Source: an uncultured Clostridia bacterium (lineage in GTDB: Bacteria > Bacillota > Clostridia > Christensenellales > UBA3700). From it: DNA of 64,000 bases. Made by a program: the position numbers and the translations under genes. How positions within the stretch are numbered: the stretch's first letter is position 1; each line of letters begins with the position of its first letter. Where the stretch lies: the NCBI GenBank assembly GCA_947038565.1, contig CAMQWP010000001.1:1-64000 (forward strand), read 5' to 3'. The notes beneath the pieces are model-generated. The model saw only the letters and a program-made list of their open reading frames with translations, was not told the origin of the DNA and ran no database searches. Of this stretch, positions 1-8,314 are shown piece after piece.

Positions 1-52
1 AATTACACTCTACCAAAGAAAACCCTAAAAATTCCATCATTTCATTATTCAT
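1..52 (-). CDS. Partial CDS at window edge (MNNEMMEFLGFSLVECN...)
   Basis: ATG at 52 on the minus strand with the same GGAAGGGGTAACGAAAATG leader as the 622..861 gene. Confidence 0.55.
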   Translation of the reverse strand, partial: MNNEMMEFLGFSLVECN

Positions 53-76
53 TTTCGTTACCCCTTCCCCTAAATA

Positions 77-259
77 TTAATAGATCCAAATCCCGTGAAC
101 ATACCGCAGGTAATTAGTCATATGCTTATACTTTGATTTTTCAAACTTAGTCGTATCTCCGTCAACACGTATAATCGCAAATTTACGCCTATGCTGATTA
201 ATCTCATGAGTTTTATAATATATTGCAAGCAATTGTGATCTACTTCGTATCGAACTCAT
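77..259 (-). CDS. Hypothetical small protein of the mobile element
   Basis: ORF in early-gene orientation; start reset to MSSIRSRSQLL, overlapping the upstream ORF end. Confidence 0.5.
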   Translation of the reverse strand: MSSIRSRSQLLAIYYKTHEINQHRRKFAIIRVDGDTTKFEKSKYKHMTNYLRYVHGIWIY

Positions 260-620
260 TAGCCTTAACCTCCGACTTATCAACAAGTTTTATAATCAGC
301 TCGCTATTATGATCAACAGTCAACTCACTTTTGAATGTGTCGCTTTCTAGCGTAATAACTATCTCATCATCGTCATTATAATCTATCGAAAAATCAATAA
401 AAGATAAATAAGCACCACGATCACACAAGATGTAACAAGTAATAAAGCCATCAAGCTGAAAATACAAATCGTTATTTCTAGTGATCTCGCAACCTACTTC
501 ACGAACATTAGCTTCAATATTTTTAAAATATTTACTTACGGTCAAATTAAAATGCTCAATATGCATTTTTATGTATCTGTTTCTTTGCATATCTATATAA
601 CTAATATATTTTTTACTCAT
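240..620 (-). CDS. Hypothetical protein of the mobile element
   Basis: 126 aa ORF, tightly packed with neighbours. Confidence 0.65.
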   Translation of the reverse strand: MSKKYISYIDMQRNRYIKMHIEHFNLTVSKYFKNIEANVREVGCEITRNNDLYFQLDGFITCYILCDRGAYLSFIDFSIDYNDDDEIVITLESDTFKSELTVDHNSELIIKLVDKSEVKANEFDTK

Positions 621-621
621 A

Positions 622-861
622 TCACAATACCCCTTCAGGAATTAACCCTGCGTCAATAGCTAGCTCCATAATTTCTTGCCATGATAATGTATAATACCTT
701 GAACCATATTTAACTATTGGACTGCTCTTAATTGATAACAACAATTCTACATTGACAATATCATTAATTTTCGCAGTTCCTATTTGCTCCACTAAAAACA
801 ACTCTTTCACTTCGCTGTTGTCAATTACCTCACCTATGACCTTTTTTTCTAAATTTTCCAT
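622..861 (-). CDS. Hypothetical acidic small protein of the mobile element
   Basis: 79 aa ORF with strong SD GGAAGGGG. Confidence 0.65.
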   Translation of the reverse strand: MENLEKKVIGEVIDNSEVKELFLVEQIGTAKINDIVNVELLLSIKSSPIVKYGSRYYTLSWQEIMELAIDAGLIPEGVL

Positions 862-923
862 TTTCGTTACCCCTTCCTTTTGTTTATTTTCACCTAGTCA
901 CGAGTTGCACGTGATATACTACT

Positions 924-1148
924 CTAGGCATGTTCTGCATTGTCTACGTTAATGTTTTCTTGTGTCTCTGCCTCTAAGTAACACTCTATAAATAACTTAG
1001 CAAATGAAGAGTCAGGCGAGATAGGTTGATTACCACTTGTTACATATATTTTTCTTTCAGTCTTACCCTTGCCGATAGTACCAGAGTAAATAACAGGTCT
1101 ATCAGCGAATTTTTTTATATAGTCTAGTCTTGCTTGATTATCTCTCAT
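924..1148 (-). CDS. Hypothetical protein of the mobile element, first gene of the minus-strand early operon
   Basis: Start reset to MRDNQARLDYIKKF, preceded by SD GGAGG; promoter at 1216..1244. Confidence 0.65.
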   Translation of the reverse strand: MRDNQARLDYIKKFADRPVIYSGTIGKGKTERKIYVTSGNQPISPDSSFAKLFIECYLEAETQENINVDNAEHA

Positions 1149-1215
1149 GCCTGTTATCCTCCAAATACTAACTTGCATACGAAAAAAGTATATATGCAAA
1201 TGCTTTATTATGGTA

Positions 1216-1244
1216 ATAGTACTACAAATTAATTGTAATGTCAA
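1216..1244 (-). promoter_or_regulatory. Early promoter TTGACA-17-TACTAT with operator in the spacer
   Basis: -35 at 1239-1244, -10 at 1216-1221 (minus strand); spacer 1222-1238 is the inverted repeat CTACAA-N5-TTGTAA. Confidence 0.65.
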
Positions 1245-1261
1245 TAGTTTTTCAAATATTA

Positions 1262-1278
1262 CTACCTAATTATTGTAA
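1262..1278. promoter_or_regulatory. Second operator-like site (CTACCT-N5-TTGTAA)
   Basis: TACTAC-N7-TTGTAAT repeats exactly 40 bp after the first copy (1220 and 1260). Confidence 0.5.
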
Positions 1279-1293
1279 TTAAGTGCTTAAATT

Positions 1294-1310
1294 TTGTAGA
1301 TGTGCTACAA
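1294..1310. promoter_or_regulatory. Third operator-like perfect inverted repeat TTGTAG-N5-CTACAA
   Basis: Seen directly; overlaps the extended -10 TGTGCTACAAT of the repressor gene. Confidence 0.55.
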
Positions 1311-1317
1311 TATTTAC

Positions 1318-1677
1318 ATGAAAACTGCTGACAGACTTAAAGAATTGAGAAAATCTTACTACTATAAACAAAAGGATATTTCTGCTCTAATAGGAATATC
1401 TCCCTCTGGTTATGCCAATTGGGAGCAAGGGATCAGCGACCCAAATATTGAAAATCTAATAAAACTTTCTAATATTTACAAGGTCAGTGTTGACTATCTG
1501 CTTGGAATCGAAAACTTTGATTATACTTCTCCAAACATTATTAATGAAGAATCTTTGCCCAATAATGAGATTAGAATTCTACAAGGCTATAGAAACTTGG
1601 ATAAATCAATGCAAAAGCTAGTTGAATATTACATACAGAATTTGATAGAAATTGAAAAAGAAAGAAAATCAAACTAA
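1318..1677 (+). CDS. XRE-family HTH transcriptional regulator (repressor)
   Basis: N-terminal HTH (ADRLKELRKSYYYKQKDISALIGISPSGYANWEQG); start reset to MKTADRL. Confidence 0.85.
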   Translation: MKTADRLKELRKSYYYKQKDISALIGISPSGYANWEQGISDPNIENLIKLSNIYKVSVDYLLGIENFDYTSPNIINEESLPNNEIRILQGYRNLDKSMQKLVEYYIQNLIEIEKERKSN

Positions 1678-2030
1678 TGAATATTGGAACTAGAATTAAA
1701 GAGATCAGATTATTAAATAATTGGAAACAGAAAGACATGGCTACTGAATTATCCATGTCTACTACTGGTTATGCTTCATGGGAACAAGGACTTAGCGAAC
1801 CTAATACATCACAACTAACTAAACTCTCAAGCATATTTAATGTAAGCGTTGATTACATCCTTGGTATAGAAAAAGAAGATGGTACACATTATATTGAAAC
1901 ACCATCATACTCACCTTCTGAGGATCGTCTCGTACAAAACTATAGAATACTAGATAAATCAATGCAAAAACTAGTAGAGTACTACGTGCAAAATTTAATA
2001 GACATCGAAAAAGAAAGAAAAAGTAATTAG
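1677..2030 (+). CDS. XRE-family HTH transcriptional regulator, paralog of the preceding gene
   Basis: HTH plus C-terminal tail LDKSMQKLVEYYVQNLIDIEKERKSN shared with 1318..1677. Confidence 0.88.
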   Translation: MNIGTRIKEIRLLNNWKQKDMATELSMSTTGYASWEQGLSEPNTSQLTKLSSIFNVSVDYILGIEKEDGTHYIETPSYSPSEDRLVQNYRILDKSMQKLVEYYVQNLIDIEKERKSN

Positions 2031-2055
2031 ACTTTATTAACTAGAGGGGGGATTT

Positions 2056-2460
2056 ATGGCAAAAACATCTTCACAAAAGGACTACGTAAATAATCCAAAG
2101 ACTACCGCTAAAAGCATCGTTAAAGTTATTTCAATTCTTGTAATTATTTTAACTCTTGTTATCGGAGGCATGGTCGGGATAGTTTTTATCGCCACTGGCG
2201 GACCAACATTAGAAGAGCCTACTCTTTCTATCAATCAGACTTCGTCGGAAATCATAGTTGACATTAAATGTCTCGATGACTATGATTATGTAATTGTTAA
2301 AGTAAACTTAATGAATAAAGATAGAACGATTATTAAATCATTTACAGTTCGAGCTGATGACTGCAAAGAAGGTGATACTGTGCAAAAGTTTTACACCCCT
2401 AGTACAAATGATATGCTTATTACTAGATACACCTCAGCTATTGTAACAGAATGCAAATAA
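2056..2460 (+). CDS. Single-pass membrane protein with small extracytoplasmic domain
   Basis: One TM segment (IVKVISILVIILTLVIGGMVGIVFIA); SD GAGGGGGG; followed by a terminator. Confidence 0.7.
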   Translation: MAKTSSQKDYVNNPKTTAKSIVKVISILVIILTLVIGGMVGIVFIATGGPTLEEPTLSINQTSSEIIVDIKCLDDYDYVIVKVNLMNKDRTIIKSFTVRADDCKEGDTVQKFYTPSTNDMLITRYTSAIVTECK

Positions 2461-2467
2461 AAAATAA

Positions 2468-2492
2468 GAGAGAGGAAAACCTCTCTCTTTTT
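2468..2492 (+). terminator. Rho-independent terminator
   Basis: GAGAGAGG AAAA CCTCTCTC TTTTT. Confidence 0.9.
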
Positions 2493-2571
2493 CTATGCTC
2501 TATTATTTGGGGTCTTGTCTTAATATTATTCATGTGCTATAATATTATAATAAACATAAAGGGGGATAGTT

Positions 2572-2728
2572 ATGAATATTAAAAAACTAAAAAATTTTGC
2601 AACAAATACACGACAGTTCCTTACAGGCAATAGCGTACATTGACGCTAATGAAGATGTCGATAAGCACACTCGCTTACTATTCAATATAGTTGACGATAA
2701 CACACCAGTAGACAAGGAGGACGAGTAA
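2572..2728 (+). pseudogene. Small ORF interrupted by a +1 frameshift, directly upstream of the recombinase
   Basis: SD GGGGG, ATG 2572; removing one base in A6T4 gives MNIKKLKILQQIHDSSLQAIAYIDANEDVDKHTRLLFNIVDDNTPVDKEDE. Confidence 0.55.
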
Positions 2729-2729
2729 G

Positions 2730-4268
2730 ATGAAGTTATATGCTTATGCTAGATACTCTAGCGACAATCAAAGAGCGGAATCTATTGATGAACAGTTACG
2801 AGAAATAGGCGACTATTGCGATAGAACTAATCACGTAATAATAAAGCAGTATTGCGATTATGCTCGCTCAGGCAAGTATGACAGCAGACCTGAATATGAG
2901 AGAATGCTAAAAGACTGTATAACTGACAGCTCATGCGATGGTGTGATAGTATTTGATGTAACAAGATTTTCACGAGGCGGTGAAATGGGTATTGTTGACA
3001 GCGTCATGCTAACTCAACACAATAAGGTATTAGTCTCCGCAACAGAACAAATAGAAGGTACTGACTTTGCGGGTAAGATAGTAAAGTATTTCAAGTTCTT
3101 AATGGCTGAAGAGGACATTACCAAGCTATCAAACAATGTCAAGAGAGGTAAACGAGAAACGGCTCTTGCGTGCGAATGGAACGGCGGAACTCCACCACTC
3201 GGCTATGATGTAGTAGCTAAAAAGTTAGTCATCAATGATTTAGAGGCTGAGGCAGTGCGAATAATTTTTAATCGAGTTGCAAGCAAAATTACATACACTA
3301 AAATAATTGAAGAGCTTAATTCTCTTGGTTATGTCACAAAGACAGGCAATCCCTTTAAGAAAACGTCCATATTCGAAATACTAAACAATAAGAAATATAT
3401 CGGAATTTGGGAGTTCGGAAAGATAACTACAGTCAAAGACCCAATAACTAAGACTTGCAAGACTTATGAGTCTGCACCAGAGAACATAATCACACATGAG
3501 AACGCATGCGAGCCGATAGTATCACGCGAGCTATTTGATAAAGTGCAAATAGTGAGAAAAGTACGAAAGCAGTCATCACGTGCGAAGGTAGATTATAGAC
3601 TTACTGGATCACTGGTATGTAGTGTTTGTGGATCACCTTACGTAGGTTCAAGCAGTTCATCACATGGCAAGCGTGATTATTATTACATATGTAATGGTCG
3701 AAAAAACGGTTGCACGTGCAATAATAGGAACATAAAAAAAAGCGTCCTAGAAGACGCCGTTATCAATAATATAATAGACCATGTTATGTCTGGTGGCTTC
3801 TATGAAGACTTGATCGCCATAATAGAAAATTACAACAAAAAAACAGATCATACATCAGTAAAAGTAGCTAATGACAAGATCAATAATCAAATAAAGGCTA
3901 ATATATCGAGAGTTCGCAAGGCAAAAGAAGCATACCTTTTAGGTGTCTTCACGTTAGACGAGTACAGTGCTGAGCAACGAAAAACGGATAAACATTGTGC
4001 CGAACTACAAATGCAAATAAAGTCATCTAAACTCATTAATATCAATAAAAATACGCTTAGACAAGCGTGTAAGGCTTTATCTAAGCGTATTAATCATGCA
4101 AATGCACTAGATTTGGTAGATAATATTATCATTAATCATGAGAACATTATCATTAATTTTGCCTCATCTATGATAGACGAGGATAGTAATGGTGGAGCTG
4201 ACGGGAGTCGAACCCGTGTCCAGACAGTGATTGACATTACTTTCTACATGCTTAGCGCAACAATTTGA
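2730..4268 (+). CDS. Large serine recombinase (resolvase N-terminal, recombinase and zinc-ribbon domains)
   Basis: YARYSSDNQRAESIDEQ..., VFDVTRFSRGG, zinc-ribbon CSVCGSPYVG...YYICNGRKNGCTC; last ~26 codons are antisense to ssrA. Confidence 0.95.
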   Translation: MKLYAYARYSSDNQRAESIDEQLREIGDYCDRTNHVIIKQYCDYARSGKYDSRPEYERMLKDCITDSSCDGVIVFDVTRFSRGGEMGIVDSVMLTQHNKVLVSATEQIEGTDFAGKIVKYFKFLMAEEDITKLSNNVKRGKRETALACEWNGGTPPLGYDVVAKKLVINDLEAEAVRIIFNRVASKITYTKIIEELNSLGYVTKTGNPFKKTSIFEILNNKKYIGIWEFGKITTVKDPITKTCKTYESAPENIITHENACEPIVSRELFDKVQIVRKVRKQSSRAKVDYRLTGSLVCSVCGSPYVGSSSSSHGKRDYYYICNGRKNGCTCNNRNIKKSVLEDAVINNIIDHVMSGGFYEDLIAIIENYNKKTDHTSVKVANDKINNQIKANISRVRKAKEAYLLGVFTLDEYSAEQRKTDKHCAELQMQIKSSKLININKNTLRQACKALSKRINHANALDLVDNIIINHENIIINFASSMIDEDSNGGADGSRTRVQTVIDITFYMLSATI

Positions 4269-4536
4269 ATTTCCCTAAGTGTCGCCTATTGGCGGGCTAC
4301 ACGTTGGTAAGGTACTAATCTGTCACTATGCGACGCACCAAATGCAAAGCGACCTTCCTGTCTAAATGATGCCGAGATCTAGTCCGACAGGACTACTAGC
4401 ACGACAGCTCTCTGCCTAGGCAGCTAAAGCGTAATTATTATTTTTAGCGTTTAATTATTGTTTCCGTTTTAACGTAGACGAGCCTACGGCATGCTTACAA
4501 TATCTCACGCCCACCTGTCGAATCCGAAACAGCCCC
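4190..4536 (-). ncRNA. ssrA: Transfer-messenger RNA (tmRNA)
   Basis: 5' GGGGCTGTTTCGGATTCGACAGG and 3' GGTTCGACTCCCGTCAGCTCCACCA; tag ORF GCTAAAAATAATAATTACGCTTTAGCTGCCTAG = AKNNNYALAA stop. Confidence 0.97.
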
Positions 4537-5159
4537 ATAAAATATGAAGGATGTACGAATTGAGAGCAAAAGCTCAAGATAAAGCAATACTTTACTATAC
4601 AGTTTGACTACGCAACACTACTAAGGTATTATTGTATTATCGTAATCGGATGCAAAATACAGTATTATTTCAGGATATTAAAAGTTGAATACGTCCACCA
4701 ACGCAATTGAAATTAAAAAGAATACGCTACATAGCAATTTAAAATTTAATACAACTTTTGAATAACATTATAACACATTAACAAAACAAATACAAGTAAT
4801 ATTATATATTTTATATTTGTCGATCATATAAACCTTCAAAACCCCGTTATTCACTTTAATAGTATGCAAAAACAACGCGAATTGTTATATTAACACGAAC
4901 AATAAAAACAAAAAACATCTAAATATGAAAGATTATATTTTATACACGTATTTAATGCGGGGTATATTTTTTTACTCAAAGTTTCTATGTATTAATTATA
5001 TTCAATAAATTTAATAATATACAAGCCTATTATTTATATTAATTTCCACTAAACATGTTATTCTACTATTAGTAGATAGCTAATATCACAATTCTTTCAT
5101 ATTTTATATTGACCAAACGAACATAGTATGTTAAGCTAAATTTATGGAGGTATAGATTT

Positions 5160-6181
5160 ATGGACAACATATCAATAGGCAAAAAATTAGCGGAGATAAG
5201 AAAGCAGCACGGTTTTTCACAAACAGAGCTAGCCGACATATTAAATGTCAGCAATAAATTAATAAGCAAGTGGGAGTGTGGATTATCAGTGCCGTGTGCA
5301 GAATACCTACTTGTATATTCAAGTGTTTTTAAAATAAGTATTGATGAAATTGTAAATACGAATAGTGAAATAATAAATGCTACACGCGATAACACATCAA
5401 AAAAACGTTATAATATCACTCTTTGCATGGCCTATCTAACAGCACTAATACCAGCAATGATAGCCCTAATAGCTCATTATATACTACCAGAATTAATACC
5501 AATGCACTAAAATGGACAGGGAGAAATAGATAGATGGGGAAACCGCCTTGAATTATTTGGATCAGAATATTTTCACACTCTAGTTAACATAGCCGTAGTT
5601 GCTCTAATTCAGTTCATTAATATTGCAAAACATACGGACAAAATACCTATATTTAAAATCTACAAATACAAAGTCGTAGCACTTTTGATCACGATATTTT
5701 CAGTGCATATAATATCTATAGCAACTCACCTTACTTTAACTATAATAGCTGGATTAAACTCTAATATTCCACCACTAGAAATGGATGAAAAAACTGTTTT
5801 AAACATGACTTCGATAATGATGATGTCAATATATGTTCTAGTAATGTCTTTAAGTGTTTTTTACCTATAGTAAAACAAAATTTAATTTTCGGCATAAGAT
5901 TACCTATACTATTTCGACACGAAGTATTGTGGAATAAAACACGCAAATTTGCTGCAGTGTACAGCATAGTATTAACGTTATCAGTAGGACTTATAACTGC
6001 TTTTTTTAAAGATCTTCTCGTTATATATATAATGTGTGGCTGGATTGGATTATTTATAATAGGTATAATATCTTATCCATACATCATAAAAAACAAAGTA
6101 TTAGCTAATGAAATAAGGGACTCCGACATACCAACTGATTCAGATTCTAACGATGATCTTACAGGTAGTACTTACCACTAG
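5160..6181 (+). pseudogene. XRE HTH - DUF1648 - SdpI-like membrane protein, disrupted
   Basis: In-frame TAA at 5508-5510 within IPMH*NGQGEIDRWGN, then frameshift at T6 run 5857-5862; downstream frame gives SdpI-like FGIRLPILFRHEVLWNKTRKFA. Confidence 0.8.
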
Positions 6182-6569
6182 TTATGCGATTGGATTTTTT
6201 AGTAAAACTTTACTTATCCTCATTATCTAATAGCAAAATAACTATACAAACAATTATATTGACTAAGCACATCACTGTTGTAATGTGCTTTTTACGTTAC
6301 ACGATCACAAATTAATAGCATGCTGACGTATTTTTCAAAGACATCTACTCTACACAACAAACAATAATCTGCAAATAATCCACTTACCTACTAAATTTTG
6401 TAAAATATGTTTCATTAGTAGCGAAAAAAAACACAATGACAGTTAAAGTAATTTACAAGTGCAAGAAATTGTGCTAAAATGGATATAAATATATTATAAT
6501 TATGTGAAACTAATATTATAATACAAACATCGCAGATAATGAACTTACTTACACTTAATGGAGGTGAAT

Positions 6570-7409
6570 ATGGAAGCTATAAAAATAGATAATATAACCC
6601 TTGAATACAAGTCAAATAATAACAGCATTGTACGAGCGGTTGACAACGTATCTCTGACTGTAAATGAAGGTGAATTTATAGCACTCGTTGGGCATAATGG
6701 TAGCGGAAAAAGTACGCTAGCAAAGCTACTAAACGGACTATTAATCCCTAGACTTGGAGACGTAAAGATCTACGGCACAAGCACAAGAGATAAAGCGAAA
6801 ATATTCGAAATAAGAAAGAACATCGGTATGGTATTCCAAAATCCTGACAATCAGATGATAGCAAGCATTGTAGAAGATGATATAGCATTTGGACCTGAAA
6901 ATTTAGGAATAGAAAGAAACGAAATAATCAGAAGAGTTGACTGGGCACTAGAGAAAGTCGGAATGAGTGAGCATAGGAAAAGCACACCTTTTAAGATGTC
7001 TGGCGGACAAAAGCAACGCCTTGCAATAGCAGGAATATTAGCGATCAAACCAAGCATAATAGTATTTGACGAGTCTACGGCAATGCTCGACCCTGAGGGA
7101 AGAAGAGAAGTATTAGCGGTAGCACACGAGCTAAACAAAAATGAGAACATAACAGTAATTCTTATAACTCACTATATGGATGAAGCGGTAAATGCAGATA
7201 GAGTTGTAGTAATGAATAGAGGCAAGATAGTATCAGACGGCACGCCTAGCGAAGTCTTTGCACACAAGGATTTATTAGAGAGCCTACACCTGACTTTGCC
7301 ACTACCTACGAGCATTGCACATAATCTTGGCAGGTTAGGTATTCCTATATCTAGCGACATATTGACTGAAGAGCAATTAGAGGAGGAGTTATGCAAGGTA
7401 TTGAAATAA
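6570..7409 (+). CDS. ecfA1: ECF transporter energy-coupling ATPase EcfA1
   Basis: Walker A GHNGSGKST, signature MSGGQKQRLAIAG; operon order ecfA1-ecfA2-ecfT-truA. Confidence 0.93.
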   Translation: MEAIKIDNITLEYKSNNNSIVRAVDNVSLTVNEGEFIALVGHNGSGKSTLAKLLNGLLIPRLGDVKIYGTSTRDKAKIFEIRKNIGMVFQNPDNQMIASIVEDDIAFGPENLGIERNEIIRRVDWALEKVGMSEHRKSTPFKMSGGQKQRLAIAGILAIKPSIIVFDESTAMLDPEGRREVLAVAHELNKNENITVILITHYMDEAVNADRVVVMNRGKIVSDGTPSEVFAHKDLLESLHLTLPLPTSIAHNLGRLGIPISSDILTEEQLEEELCKVLK

Positions 7410-8314
7410 AGAACCTAACTTACACATACAGCCAGAAAACTCCATACGAGAAGAAAGCATTAGACAATGTCAGCTTGAAAATAAACGAAGGTGATTTTGT
7501 AGGCATTATTGGGCATACTGGAAGTGGCAAATCCACACTAATACAGCATATTAATGGACTTATTAAACCTCAGTCAGGCAGTATAAGCGTAATGGATATA
7601 AACCTTAACCAGAAGAAGCCTAAGCCCGATCTTAAAAGACTTCGAACAGAAGTCGGCATGGTATTCCAATACCCTGAGCACCAGTTGTTTGACGATACAG
7701 TGGAAAAGGATATCGGCTTTGGACCTAAGAATCTAAAGCTAAGCACGGAAGAAATCAAACAGCGAGTACAGGACTCTATGGAGCTAGTAGGACTAGACTA
7801 CAATGACTTCAAGGATAGATCACCATTTGATCTTTCTGGCGGTCAAAAGCGACGAGTTGCGATAGCAGGAGTTATAGCAATGCGTCCTAAAATACTAATT
7901 CTTGACGAGCCCACTGCTGGGCTAGATCCTGAAGGAAAAGAACATATATTAACGCTTATTAGCAAGCTAAAGAATGATGTTTCTCCAACTGTAATAGTAA
8001 TATCACATGACATTGACGAGATAACAAGATTTGCTACAAGGCTAATTGTTTTCAACAATACCAAAATAGCATTTGACATACCAATGGCGGAGTTATTTAA
8101 ACACGAAGATGAGCTAGTATCAATGGGTCTTGCAGTGCCAATGGCAGTAAGACTAGCGAACTCTCTGAAGAAAAAAGGTATCGCTCTAAAAGGCAATATT
8201 ATCACTCCACAAGATCTAAATGCTAGCGTAGAAGCCTACTACAATAACAAGTTCAACAATTCCGAAAGCAATGTACTCATAGATACAGCAACTTCTGCGG
8301 AGGTGCGATCATGA
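7391..8314 (+). CDS. ecfA2: ECF transporter energy-coupling ATPase EcfA2
   Basis: GHTGSGKST, LSGGQKRRVAIAG, LDEPTAGLDPEG. Confidence 0.93.
   Translation: MQGIEIKNLTYTYSQKTPYEKKALDNVSLKINEGDFVGIIGHTGSGKSTLIQHINGLIKPQSGSISVMDINLNQKKPKPDLKRLRTEVGMVFQYPEHQLFDDTVEKDIGFGPKNLKLSTEEIKQRVQDSMELVGLDYNDFKDRSPFDLSGGQKRRVAIAGVIAMRPKILILDEPTAGLDPEGKEHILTLISKLKNDVSPTVIVISHDIDEITRFATRLIVFNNTKIAFDIPMAELFKHEDELVSMGLAVPMAVRLANSLKKKGIALKGNIITPQDLNASVEAYYNNKFNNSESNVLIDTATSAEVRS

Larger units (their letters stand above)
1..4190. mobile_element. End of an integrated phage / integrative element inserted at the 3' end of ssrA (other end lies left of the window)
   Basis: Serine recombinase gene runs into the ssrA 3' terminus; divergent early genes and XRE repressors resemble a temperate-phage switch. 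Confidence 0.8.

Noticed and set aside
4190-4268. Possibility that the tmRNA-antisense tail is a real recombinase domain
   Set aside because: The 26-aa sequence is simply antisense ssrA; it may be translated, but domain function is unsupported.
6266-6296. AAGCACATCACTGTTGTAATGTGCTTTTT as a regulatory repeat
   Set aside because: Ordinary terminator position after the broken SdpI-like gene.
6851-7150. Antisense ORFs within ecfA1/ecfA2 and similar shadows in lysS, dnaK, lepA, glyS and the surface genes
   Set aside because: Shadow ORFs from biased codon usage in well-identified genes.
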